Shown here piece after piece: positions 34,643 to 42,961 of a stretch of 64,000 nucleotides of DNA. Source of the DNA: Bacillota bacterium. GTDB taxonomy: Bacteria > Bacillota > Clostridia > Lachnospirales > Lachnospiraceae. The stretch covers positions 310,001 to 374,000 of the forward strand of contig JAEWMB010000020.1 of assembly GCA_023457255.1 (NCBI GenBank), written 5' to 3'. The first letter of the stretch is position 1, and every line of letters starts with the position of its first letter. The position numbers and the translations under genes were made by a program. A model generated the notes under the pieces. It did no database searches. It saw only the letters and a list, made by a program, of their open reading frames with translations, and was not told where the DNA came from.

Positions 34643-36061
34643 TCAATCTATTATTTCTGAAAGCAGAACATCATCGTTTAAATATCCCGTAATATTAACA
34701 TTTACTAACTCATTACTTTTTAGGTCCTGGGCAGGAATGGCAACCTTAACATAACGGGTAGTATGACCAATCATATATATAGTGTCTCCTATCGCAGTCT
34801 CTTCTTCTGTCAAAACAACATCTTTGCTTCCTATAAAATAATCCAAATACTTCATACGCATCTTTTTTTCTGATTCAAATAAAATTTCACTGCGCTTTGT
34901 TTTCATTTGTTCCGGTACTTGATTTGGCATAGATTCTGCCTTAGTCCCTTTTCTCTTTGAATACTTAAAGATATGCATTTGAGAAAACTGGACTTTTTCA
35001 AGAAAAGCTATTGTTTTTTCAAACTCTTCCTCTGTTTCACCAGGAAATCCCACGATGATATCTGTGGTTATGGCAGGATTTTTATAATATTTCCTAATAA
35101 TCTCACAACGGTTATAATAATCATCCGGAGTATATTTTCGGTTCATTCGGATTAATGTCTCCTTAGAACCACTTTGAAGGGATAAATGAAAATGAGGGCA
35201 TAATTTTGATTTATTAGCAAGAGTTTTCACAAATTCTTCTGTGATTATTCTTGGTTCTAAAGAACTTAGACGAATCCTGCTAAGTCCATTAATTTCACTT
35301 AAACTTAAAATAAGCGTCATTAGCGGTGAAATACCATTCTCAGGAAGTAACTCTGCTTGCTCCTTTACTGATAGTGCCTCAAGCCCATAAGAAGATAAAT
35401 GAATTCCGGTTAATACAATTTCCTGATACCCGTTTTCTACGAGCCGCATCACTTCTTTTTTAATCTCTTCTTCACTTCTGCTTCTTATTCTTCCTCGGGC
35501 ATAAGGAATAATACAGTAACTGCAGAATTGATTACAACCATCTTGAATCTTAATATAAGCCCTTGTTTTTTCTGTTACGGCAGCAATGGCTAATTCCTCA
35601 TATTCATAGTCCGTATCAATATCAATAACTGCATAATTGTTTTGGCTTTCATAATATTCATCTGCCAGGAAAACTATTTCATTCTTTTTATTATTTCCAA
35701 TTACTAAATCAACCGTATCATCTGCCAGCAAAGCTTCTTTTGCTGCCTGCACATAGCAACCGACCGCAATTACAACGGAATTCGGATTATTTTTTTTTGC
35801 TTTATGAAGCATCTGGCGTGATTTTCTGTCTGCAATATTGGTTACTGTGCAGGTATTTACAACATAAATGTCTGATAATTCTTCGAAATCGGCAAGTGTT
35901 GCACCAGCCTCTAAAAACAATTGCTGCATCGCTTCCGTCTCATAGGAATTCACTTTACAGCCCAGTGTTAAGAAAGCTACTTTTTTACCTATGACATTAG
36001 GATAATAAGCTTTCTTGATTTTATGAGTCTCATTTGCACTCGTTTGGTCATTTTTTTGCAT
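34643..36061 (-). CDS. mtaB: tRNA methylthiotransferase MtaB
   Basis: MtaB adds a methylthio group to N6-threonylcarbamoyladenosine 37 of tRNA (ms2t6A). The 472-residue radical SAM enzyme has an N-terminal UPF0004 domain with its own cluster cysteines (FLTLGCKVNSYETEAM, VVNTCTVTN, AVGCYVQ). The radical SAM motif is CNQFCSYCIIPYARGR (about residue 177) and a TRAM-like domain lies at the C-terminus. It carries about 25 additional N-terminal residues relative to the usual start; an ATG at MQKND is used because no later Met precedes the conserved domain. It is transcribed away from the HPr-like gene. Confidence 0.93.
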   Translation of the reverse strand: MQKNDQTSANETHKIKKAYYPNVIGKKVAFLTLGCKVNSYETEAMQQLFLEAGATLADFEELSDIYVVNTCTVTNIADRKSRQMLHKAKKNNPNSVVIAVGCYVQAAKEALLADDTVDLVIGNNKKNEIVFLADEYYESQNNYAVIDIDTDYEYEELAIAAVTEKTRAYIKIQDGCNQFCSYCIIPYARGRIRSRSEEEIKKEVMRLVENGYQEIVLTGIHLSSYGLEALSVKEQAELLPENGISPLMTLILSLSEINGLSRIRLSSLEPRIITEEFVKTLANKSKLCPHFHLSLQSGSKETLIRMNRKYTPDDYYNRCEIIRKYYKNPAITTDIIVGFPGETEEEFEKTIAFLEKVQFSQMHIFKYSKRKGTKAESMPNQVPEQMKTKRSEILFESEKKMRMKYLDYFIGSKDVVLTEEETAIGDTIYMIGHTTRYVKVAIPAQDLKSNELVNVNITGYLNDDVLLSEIID

Positions 36062-36153
36062 TTGTAGCTACAATCCTTTCTATATTCAGGCTTATCAAAA
36101 AATAAACCGATAATTATTATAAATATATCATCTTTTTTTCTACACTTTGTATA

Positions 36154-36182
36154 TTGACATTTATTTAGGTTAAATGTAGTAT
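36154..36182 (+). promoter_or_regulatory. SigA-type promoter of the HPr-like gene
   Basis: TTGACA (36154-36159) is spaced 17 bp from TAGTAT (36177-36182). The expected transcript has a leader of roughly 130 nt before the ATG at 36318. This leader includes a small TATTCC/GGAATA hairpin. Confidence 0.75.
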
Positions 36183-36317
36183 AGTAATGAGAAAAGGTTT
36201 CCTGTGTATTCCAGTTTTCCGGAATATAAGGTACCATAAATTCATAGTATCCTGCGGGGTTTACAGTATCCGCTATGGACTTGAATAATACATCAACATC
36301 ATTAAGGAGGAATTCTC

Positions 36318-36551
36318 ATGAAAACAGTAAGGATTTCATTAAATTCAATTGATAAGGTTAAATCCTTTGTAAACGATGTTACTAAATTCGATTCTGATTT
36401 TGATTTAGTATCCGGAAGATATGTTATCGATGCAAAGTCTATTATGGGTATTTTTAGTTTAGATTTATCTAAGCCAATCGATCTTAATATCCATGGCGAT
36501 GATAACATGGATGAGGTTTTAGCAATCTTAAAGCCATACATCGTTGAGTAA
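36318..36551 (+). CDS. HPr-like (Crh-type) protein without the catalytic histidine
   Basis: This 77-residue protein aligns with HPr over its whole length (KFDSDFDLVSGRYVIDAKSIMGIFSLDL). The Ser46-equivalent segment AKSIMGI is kept (Ser41). The region that should carry His15 (GLHARPA in HPr) reads SIDKVKSF and has no histidine. It therefore cannot take part in PTS phosphotransfer, but could be phosphorylated by HPr kinase like Crh of Bacillus, a CcpA co-regulator. This is inference from family knowledge. It has its own promoter, a strong AAGGAGG site and a terminator, so it is a single-gene unit. Confidence 0.85.
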   Translation: MKTVRISLNSIDKVKSFVNDVTKFDSDFDLVSGRYVIDAKSIMGIFSLDLSKPIDLNIHGDDNMDEVLAILKPYIVE

Positions 36552-36564
36552 TTAAAACATAATC

Positions 36565-36600
36565 AAACAGTTGTTATCAGACGATAACAACTGTTTTTTT
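36565..36600 (+). terminator. Intrinsic terminator of the HPr-like gene
   Basis: AAACAGTTGTTATC and GATAACAACTGTTT form a perfect 14-bp stem with a four-base loop AGAC, followed by a T-run. Confidence 0.92.
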
Positions 36601-36759
36601 ATTCAAAACAAGGCAAGTTTTCAGCACGGACTGTTCCTTGTTAAACATTGCTTGATCGTATGACCATGCCCTTTATCACTAAGTACTCCTAATTCTTATT
36701 ACTATTTTTAGCAGACTCATCTTACATAAGATATACACTGCTATAATGAAAGGACAGTA

Positions 36760-37935
36760 TTACTTTACGGTAATAATTTCTCTTGTATCAAGTGCTGCCT
36801 TCACCATTTCATCAATCTTTTCAGCCAAATTAAGCTCATTCTTTTCTATCATGGATAACACCGGTCTAGTTACCGGATGTTTTGCTACGAAAATTGTACA
36901 ACAGTCTTCAAAAGGAAGTACCGAAGTTTCAAAGGTACCAATCCGCTCAGAGATATCAATGATCTCTTGCTTATCCATCCCAATCAACGGGCGATAAACC
37001 GGTAACGTACAAACAGCGTTGGTAGCCGCAAGAGATTGCATAGTCTGACTTGCTACCTGACCAATACTCTCACCAGTAATTAAACCAAGACATTTACTGC
37101 GGTTTGCAATTTCTTCTGCAATTCTCATCATATAACGGCGCATAATGATTGTTAATTCTTCATGAGGACATTTCTCATAAATATATAACTGAATATCTGT
37201 GAAATTCACAATATGAAGCTTGATTGGCCCGGTGTATGCGGATATAATCTTTGCTAAGTCTACTACCTTTTGTTTTGCACGCTCACTAGTATAAGGAGGC
37301 GCATGAAAATAGGTTGCCTCTAACGATACACCACGCTTCGAAATCATATATCCAGCAACCGGACTATCAATACCACCAGATAATAACAGCATCGCTTTTC
37401 CGCCTGTACCTACCGGCATACCGCCCGGGCCCTTTATGGTATTAGAATATACATAAGCCTTGTTACGAACTTCCACTGTAATATATTCCTGCGGTTTATG
37501 GACGTCTACTGAAAGTTCCGGAAAACGACTTAACAAATATGCTCCCATCTTGGAACAAATCTCCGGTGATGTAATTGGATACTGCTTATTGCCACGCTTC
37601 GCCTCCACTTTAAAAGTAAATGGCTTGCGCTCATAGAACTTCTCTACATAATCACCAACCTCTTTTTTTATCACTTCCCAATCCATTGAATCAATTACCA
37701 CTACCGGACTAATTCCGGTAATACCAAACACTCTTTGTAATGCTGAAACAGTCTCATCATAATCAAAAGCATCCGGACATTCTACAAAAACACGTCCCTG
37801 TTCCCTGGTTACTACAAAATCTCCCAGCTTATTTAAGTTAAAACGAATTTGATCTTTTAACGCGTTCTCAAATACATGGCGGTTTTTGCCCTTCAGACCA
37901 ATCTCTGCGTATTTTATTAAAAATGCTTTATACAT
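36760..37935 (-). CDS. thiI: tRNA 4-thiouridine synthase
   Basis: ThiI adenylates and thiolates uridine 8 of tRNA using sulphur from a cysteine desulfurase. The 391-residue protein has an N-terminal ferredoxin-like and THUMP region (about 1-165) and a PP-loop ATPase motif LLLSGGIDSPVAGYM (about residue 183). The C-terminal rhodanese domain of the E. coli enzyme is missing, as in most Firmicutes. An earlier frame start nine codons upstream is rejected because AAGGAG lies just before MYKAFLIKYAE. The desulfurase gene is directly upstream, which fits a dedicated sulphur relay. Confidence 0.95.
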   Translation of the reverse strand: MYKAFLIKYAEIGLKGKNRHVFENALKDQIRFNLNKLGDFVVTREQGRVFVECPDAFDYDETVSALQRVFGITGISPVVVIDSMDWEVIKKEVGDYVEKFYERKPFTFKVEAKRGNKQYPITSPEICSKMGAYLLSRFPELSVDVHKPQEYITVEVRNKAYVYSNTIKGPGGMPVGTGGKAMLLLSGGIDSPVAGYMISKRGVSLEATYFHAPPYTSERAKQKVVDLAKIISAYTGPIKLHIVNFTDIQLYIYEKCPHEELTIIMRRYMMRIAEEIANRSKCLGLITGESIGQVASQTMQSLAATNAVCTLPVYRPLIGMDKQEIIDISERIGTFETSVLPFEDCCTIFVAKHPVTRPVLSMIEKNELNLAEKIDEMVKAALDTREIITVK

Positions 37936-38094
37936 AAAGTTCTCCTTCTGCTGCCATCCCACAATGTTGGACGGCTGCGCAATATTTGTAATAAAACAAT
38001 TTCCTGCAGGAAAGTTTGTTTTTATTTTATAGAAAGAAATTGTTTTCTATTTTACGGTTGAGTATTGTTTTTCTATATTTAACTGAGTATCAAT

Positions 38095-39282
38095 TTACTT
38101 TCTGGTATAGCGCCGCAGCATAGGCACTAATTCTTTCAAAACCTCTAGTGTATAATCAATTTCCTCGCGCTTCGTATTGACAGAAAAGCTGAATCTGATT
38201 GTGGTATCAAGTAAATTTTTGTCTACACCAATTGCTATTAAGGAACCAGATAAGCTTGGATGATTCGAAGCACATGCGGAGCCGGAAGAAACATAAATAT
38301 CCCTATCCTCAAGTGCATGCAATAATACTTCACTGCGAATGCCTTGAAAGCTTGCACTTACCACATGCGGAGCGGTTAACCATACTCTTTCTGACAAGGA
38401 TAAGTCTTCTCTTTCTGTATATACTGCATTTACGGTTACCTCTGGTATCTTATATAAACCTTCTACCATATGGGTTTTTAAATCATACAGGTGATTGATT
38501 TTTGCTTCATGGTTTTCATAAGTCTCATTTACCGCTTGATAAAGACCGGCTATTGCAGGAACATTTTCAGTACCGGAGCGATAGCCTTTTTGCTGTCCGC
38601 CACCATGAAGGATTGGTCTTATCTTGATTTTATCTTTGATGTATAGAAATCCTGCCCCCTTCGGACCGTGGAATTTATGTCCGCTAACCGACATTAAATC
38701 AATGCCTTCCTTTTTAGGAAATATTTTAAACTTTCCAAAGCCTTGGATTGCATCCGTATGGAACAAAATATCCGGCTTTTTCTCTTTCACCAGCTTCGAT
38801 AATCTGGTGATATCCTGAATGGCACCGACCTCATTATTGACATACATAATGGATACTAAAATAGTATCTTCGCATATCTCATCCAGTAATGCTTCTTCTA
38901 TCACCTTACCATTTTTATCTACCGGTACATAGCTGATACGAAAACCAAAATCTTCAAGCGCTATTAATGGATTGTGCACGGATGAATGTTCAAATTGTGT
39001 TGTAATAATATGTTTTCCAGAACGCTGATACGCTAATGCCGTACCAATCAAAGCCATATTATTGGATTCGGTACCTCCTGAAGTAAAGACGATTTCCTTA
39101 GGCTCAACTTTAATAAGCTTTGCAATAGACTCCTTTGCATCTTTTATATATTGTTCTGCTTCCATACCTTTTCGATGCATGGAGGAAGGGTTACCAAAGT
39201 TAACGCAAAGTGCATCCACCATGATGTCACGCACCGATTCCAAAACCCTTGTTGTAGCGGCATTATCTAAATAAGCTATCAT
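38095..39282 (-). CDS. Cysteine desulfurase, NifS/IscS type
   Basis: This 395-residue PLP enzyme takes sulphur from cysteine. The PLP lysine lies in SGHKFHGPKGAGF (about residue 203) and the persulphide cysteine in SSGSACASNHPSLS. The N-terminus MIAYLDNAATTRVLESV is typical. A 15-codon extension upstream is rejected because GGAGG stands four bases before this ATG. The arrangement with thiI resembles Bacillus nifZ-thiI, where the enzyme supplies tRNA thiolation. A role in iron-sulphur cluster assembly is less likely since no iscU is adjacent. Confidence 0.93.
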   Translation of the reverse strand: MIAYLDNAATTRVLESVRDIMVDALCVNFGNPSSMHRKGMEAEQYIKDAKESIAKLIKVEPKEIVFTSGGTESNNMALIGTALAYQRSGKHIITTQFEHSSVHNPLIALEDFGFRISYVPVDKNGKVIEEALLDEICEDTILVSIMYVNNEVGAIQDITRLSKLVKEKKPDILFHTDAIQGFGKFKIFPKKEGIDLMSVSGHKFHGPKGAGFLYIKDKIKIRPILHGGGQQKGYRSGTENVPAIAGLYQAVNETYENHEAKINHLYDLKTHMVEGLYKIPEVTVNAVYTEREDLSLSERVWLTAPHVVSASFQGIRSEVLLHALEDRDIYVSSGSACASNHPSLSGSLIAIGVDKNLLDTTIRFSFSVNTKREEIDYTLEVLKELVPMLRRYTRK

Positions 39283-39331
39283 ATTACCTCCAAAATGGCG
39301 TTTTACGCCATATACCTTTAAATCCATGAAA

Positions 39332-40072
39332 TTATTCTTCCAGTGTTAGCATAAGATAAGAAAGTATTGCTAAGCCGGCTGTTTCAGTACGTAAAATTCG
39401 TTTACCAAGTGTGATTGGAGTGATTCCGCTCTGCTTTGCTAACTCGACCTCTTCTGCTTCAAAACCGCCTTCCGGTCCTATCATTATGCCAATTGAGGCT
39501 TTCCCTTTAGATTCATTTATTAACATTCTTGTATCCTGAATACCATTTGCGCACTCATAAGGAAGTATTGACATATCACATTTAAAAGACATCTTTATTG
39601 CTTCGTGATATGAAATTATCTCATGAACCTTTGGTATAAAACCTCTGCCAGATTGTTTTGCTGCTCCTTCTGCAATCGCTTGCCAGCGCTCAAGTTTCTT
39701 TTGTTCCTTTTTCTTGTCCTCTAACTTAACAATTGTCCGCTTCATTATAACAGGAACAATTTCATAGGCACCTAGTTCTACTGCCTTTTGAATAATCAAT
39801 TCCATTTTATCTTTTTTGGGTAATCCTTGAAACAATATTAATTTTGTAGGCAGCTCCGTATCTGTTTTTTTACGCTCCGTAATCGACAATATAATATTAT
39901 CTTTTTTAAACTCTGCTATTATACAACAATAGTCGATGCCTTGTCCATCACAAGCGATTAATTTTTCTCCTATTCTCATACGAAGAACATTTTTTATATG
40001 ATTTACATCCGCACCGTCAATGCGGATTGTTGTATCCAAAATATTGGCTGATTCAATATAAAATCGATACAT
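39332..40072 (-). CDS. rsmE: 16S rRNA m3U1498 methyltransferase
   Basis: RsmE methylates U1498 of 16S rRNA. The 246-residue SPOUT-family protein has an N-terminal PUA-like part and the C-terminal knot with IGPEGGFEAEEVELA and RILRTETAGLAIL, the SAM-binding signature. MYRFYI is chosen as start because GGGGGAGAAA precedes it; an ATG ten codons earlier lacks a site. A terminator hairpin (40177-40220) separates it from prmA, so it may have a separate promoter. The desulfurase gene begins 50 bp downstream. Confidence 0.94.
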   Translation of the reverse strand: MYRFYIESANILDTTIRIDGADVNHIKNVLRMRIGEKLIACDGQGIDYCCIIAEFKKDNIILSITERKKTDTELPTKLILFQGLPKKDKMELIIQKAVELGAYEIVPVIMKRTIVKLEDKKKEQKKLERWQAIAEGAAKQSGRGFIPKVHEIISYHEAIKMSFKCDMSILPYECANGIQDTRMLINESKGKASIGIMIGPEGGFEAEEVELAKQSGITPITLGKRILRTETAGLAILSYLMLTLEE

Positions 40073-40176
40073 TTTCTCCCCCATCTGTAAAATCACCTGC
40101 AAGAGCTTTTTGTTATATCAGGTCTTTTTTCATACGACATTATAACATGTAACAAAAAAGATTGCTATACATAAAA

Positions 40177-40220
40177 ATGTTACCCCCGCTTTTGCTTCGA
40201 AACAAAAGTAGGGGTAACAT
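40177..40220 (-). terminator. Intrinsic terminator after prmA
   Basis: ATGTTACCCC and GGGGTAACAT form a 10-bp stem, with an inner CTTTTG/CAAAAG stem. On the minus strand it ends in TTTTTATG. It would end the hrcA-to-prmA transcript before rsmE. Confidence 0.8.
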
Positions 40221-40235
40221 CTCCATAAGGTTATA

Positions 40236-41234
40236 TTACTCCGGTTTTTTCGCTACAATGGAAGTCCAGTCACCCATCGTAGTAATTTCCTCTATAATAA
40301 ATCCATTGCTAATAATGGCTTCTCTCACTTCCTCTGCTTTCATATCGATAATTCCGGAACTGATAAAATAAGCTCCCGGCCTCATGAATTCTCCAACGAC
40401 AGCAGACAAAGGTATAATAATGTCAGCTAAGATGTTTGCTACTACAAAATCATAGCGATTCAGCCCAATACGCTCACGAAGTTCTCTGTCCTCAATAACA
40501 TTTCCATTGAATAGCTCGATTCTGCCTTCTGTTCTTGTTGCCGTATCAAGCGATTGACATAGCACCGCTTCTAATTGATTTACATCACAATTCTCCTTAG
40601 AAGCACTCACTGCATTCTCATCAATATCAATTGCAACCGCTGTTTTCGCTCCCAGCTTTCTACCTATAATGGTAAGGATACCGCTGCCGCATCCAACGTC
40701 TAAAAAAGCTACGTCCGGCTTCATGTATTTCTTTATATTGAGAATACATAGCTTAGTTGTTTCATGAGCTCCTGTACCAAATGCTGTTCCAGGGTCAATC
40801 TCAATAACCAAATCCGTTTCTTTTTGTTCCTCTAGTTTCTCCCATGTTGGTTTGATTACAATGGTGTCATCCACACGAAATGGTTTAAAAAATTCTTTCC
40901 AATTATTTATCCAATCCTTATCTTCTGTTTCCGATAAAGAGAGCTCGCCGCTGCCAACCTCTACAAAGTCACGCAGTTCCTCCAACCCTTCATGAATAGA
41001 AGCCTTTAGTGAAGGTAAGTCCTCCTCCTTCTCCAAGTAAAAATTAATAATTGCAATACCGTCATCTTCACCTAGCTCAGGAAGAATATCGATAAACATC
41101 CTTTTCTTCTCTTCCTCGGTAATCGGTACCTTATCTACTACTTCAATTCCCTCAATTCCAAGAGTTAGAAGCATATCGCAAACTAGGTCTACCGCTTCCG
41201 TCGTTGTTTCCAACGATAATTTTTTCCATTTCAT
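40236..41234 (-). CDS. prmA: Ribosomal protein L11 methyltransferase
   Basis: PrmA trimethylates ribosomal protein L11. The 332-residue protein has an N-terminal substrate-recognition domain and a Rossmann-fold methyltransferase with DPGTAFGTGAHETTKLCI (about residue 147) and FLDVGCGSGILTI. It is slightly longer than the usual 300-315 residues because of an inserted segment around 225-255. It follows dnaJ by 96 bp, the common Firmicutes order dnaK-dnaJ-prmA-rsmE, which makes it part of the stress-gene series. Confidence 0.95.
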   Translation of the reverse strand: MKWKKLSLETTTEAVDLVCDMLLTLGIEGIEVVDKVPITEEEKKRMFIDILPELGEDDGIAIINFYLEKEEDLPSLKASIHEGLEELRDFVEVGSGELSLSETEDKDWINNWKEFFKPFRVDDTIVIKPTWEKLEEQKETDLVIEIDPGTAFGTGAHETTKLCILNIKKYMKPDVAFLDVGCGSGILTIIGRKLGAKTAVAIDIDENAVSASKENCDVNQLEAVLCQSLDTATRTEGRIELFNGNVIEDRELRERIGLNRYDFVVANILADIIIPLSAVVGEFMRPGAYFISSGIIDMKAEEVREAIISNGFIIEEITTMGDWTSIVAKKPE

Positions 41235-41330
41235 GTATTTCCTCCTGGCTGCATACCTTCCTTAAAGGTACAAAACATGTGTCTCATGCCTAACTGCTTT
41301 GACGGAAGGTTATCTTACGCTTTTTGTTCT

Positions 41331-42470
41331 TCATTTCCCGAAAAATTTCTTTTTCTTTTCCTTTGCATCCTCAGTAGTATCCTCTGATCTTTTACCGGAT
41401 ATGGATTCTTCAAACTTCTTTAACAAGTCTTTCTGCTCACTGCTTAATTTCGTCGGAACTTGCACAACTAATGTTACATAATGATCTCCGCGCACATCTT
41501 TATTTCGTAAGGTCGGAACACCTTTTCCACGAAGACGGACTTTGGTATCTGTCTGAGTTCCCGGCTTTACTTCATATAAGACATCGCCATCTACAGTACT
41601 GATTCTTACATCACCACCGAGTGCAGCCTGTGTAAAGGTCATAGGTGCTGTGGAATAGATATCATAATCTTGTCTCTGGAAAATTGGATGTCTGCTCACA
41701 TTTACTTCTACTAACAAATCTCCACGTTCTCCTCCGTTCGTACCAGGTTCTCCCTTACCACGAATACGAATACTCTGGCCGTTATCAATACCGGCAGGAA
41801 CGGAAACTTGAATTTTCTTCTTACGGCTGATATAACCGCTGCCATAACAATCCGGACATTTTTCTTTAATTATCTTACCGGTACCACGACAATCTGGACA
41901 GGTTTGCACGTTACGAACCATACCAAAAAGAGATTGCTGAGTAAAGGTTACCTGTCCTTTCCCATTACACTTATGACAGGTTTCCGGTGAGCTGCCTGGT
42001 TTTGCTCCGGAACCATGACAGGTTTCACATTCGTCTTTTAACGATAGCTCAAGTTCCTTCTCACAGCCAAATACAGCTTCCTCAAAGGTGATACGAATGG
42101 CAGTACGCAGGTTTGCTCCATTCATTGGACCATTGCCGGCACGAGATCTTCTGCCCCCGCCAAAGATGTCTCCGAAGATATCACCAAAAATATCACCCAT
42201 ATCACCCATATTAAAATCAAAGCCACCAGCTCCGCCGCCCTGTTCAAAAGCAGCATGACCAAACTGATCATATTGTCTCTTCTTCTCCGGGTCACTTAAG
42301 ACAGCATATGCCTCGGATGCCTCCTTAAACTTTGCTTCCGCAGTCTTATCCCCCGGATTTGCATCCGGATGATACTGCTTTGCAAGCTTGCGATAGGCTT
42401 TTTTGACTTCATCGTCCGACGCACTTTTTGAAACCCCAAGCACCTCGTAATAATCTCTCTTATCTGCCAT
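41331..42470 (-). CDS. dnaJ: Chaperone DnaJ
   Basis: DnaJ delivers unfolded proteins to DnaK and stimulates its ATPase. The 379-residue protein has all type I parts. There is a J domain with HPD (KQYHPDANPGD, near residue 33) and a Gly/Phe-rich linker (about 75-115). Four CXXCXGXG zinc repeats (CETCHGSG, CHKCNGKG, CPDCRGTG, CPDCYGSG) and a C-terminal substrate domain follow. It lies 491 bases after dnaK with tandem hairpin repeats between, so its expression may be reduced relative to dnaK or driven separately. Confidence 0.97.
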   Translation of the reverse strand: MADKRDYYEVLGVSKSASDDEVKKAYRKLAKQYHPDANPGDKTAEAKFKEASEAYAVLSDPEKKRQYDQFGHAAFEQGGGAGGFDFNMGDMGDIFGDIFGDIFGGGRRSRAGNGPMNGANLRTAIRITFEEAVFGCEKELELSLKDECETCHGSGAKPGSSPETCHKCNGKGQVTFTQQSLFGMVRNVQTCPDCRGTGKIIKEKCPDCYGSGYISRKKKIQVSVPAGIDNGQSIRIRGKGEPGTNGGERGDLLVEVNVSRHPIFQRQDYDIYSTAPMTFTQAALGGDVRISTVDGDVLYEVKPGTQTDTKVRLRGKGVPTLRNKDVRGDHYVTLVVQVPTKLSSEQKDLLKKFEESISGKRSEDTTEDAKEKKKKFFGK

Positions 42471-42961
42471 AACTATCCTCCAAATTCACTTTATCAAGCT
42501 GCCGGTATCCAGCACTTTCAGCAAACACCAGCTTAAATTGCTGTGTGAAAAGTTTTTTATTTCACACTAATTTCGATAAGTGACCTCCCGTCACAATTAC
42601 ACATGTATTCGCAAATAGCTGTCCCACGATTACCGCCAGTAACCATAAGACAGCTTAGCATACTTCACAAGGAAATTACCCACGCAATACCTTGTCTGAA
42701 TAAAATATTATAACGAAATTACAGAAAAGACGCAACCCTTAATTTCTCAAGCCCCTTTTTTCTCCCAACTGTAGTAGGATAACTCCACACTTAGGGATTG
42801 CAAAAAACGCTTTCAACGCTTTTTTCTCCCAACTCTAGTAGGATAAAGCCCCATTTAGGGGTTGCGAAAAGCGCTTTCAACGCTTTTTTGCTCCCAACTC
42901 TAGTAGGATAAAGCCCCATTTAGGGGTTGCGAAAAGCGCTACAAGAGCGCTTTTTGCTCCC
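42471..42961. other. dnaK-dnaJ spacer
   Basis: This is an unusually long 491-bp gap for a dnaK-dnaJ pair. The part next to dnaK (42762-42956) is a tandem repeat with terminator-like hairpins. The remaining 290 bases before dnaJ are unique sequence with no gene and no clear SigA promoter. Confidence 0.55.
42762..42956 (-). repeat. Three tandem 64-66 bp repeats with terminator-like hairpins after dnaK
   Basis: Units start with CTCCCAACT at 42762, 42826 and 42891, with a partial fourth (CTCCC) at 42957 beside the dnaK stop. Units 2 and 3 are identical over their first 50 bases; unit 1 is diverged. Each unit carries a GCCCC/GGGGT-type stem. Each also has a GCG-rich stem bounded by A- and T-runs: AAAAGCGCT with AGCGCTTTT at 42932-42954, and AAAAGCG with CGCTTTT at 42867-42887. 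The first hairpin after dnaK is a good intrinsic terminator on the minus strand. Confidence 0.8.

Noticed and set aside
42762..42961. CRISPR-like spacing of repeats after dnaK
   Set aside because: Units are contiguous 64-66 bp tandem copies without unique spacers, there are no cas genes, and the stems look like terminators.
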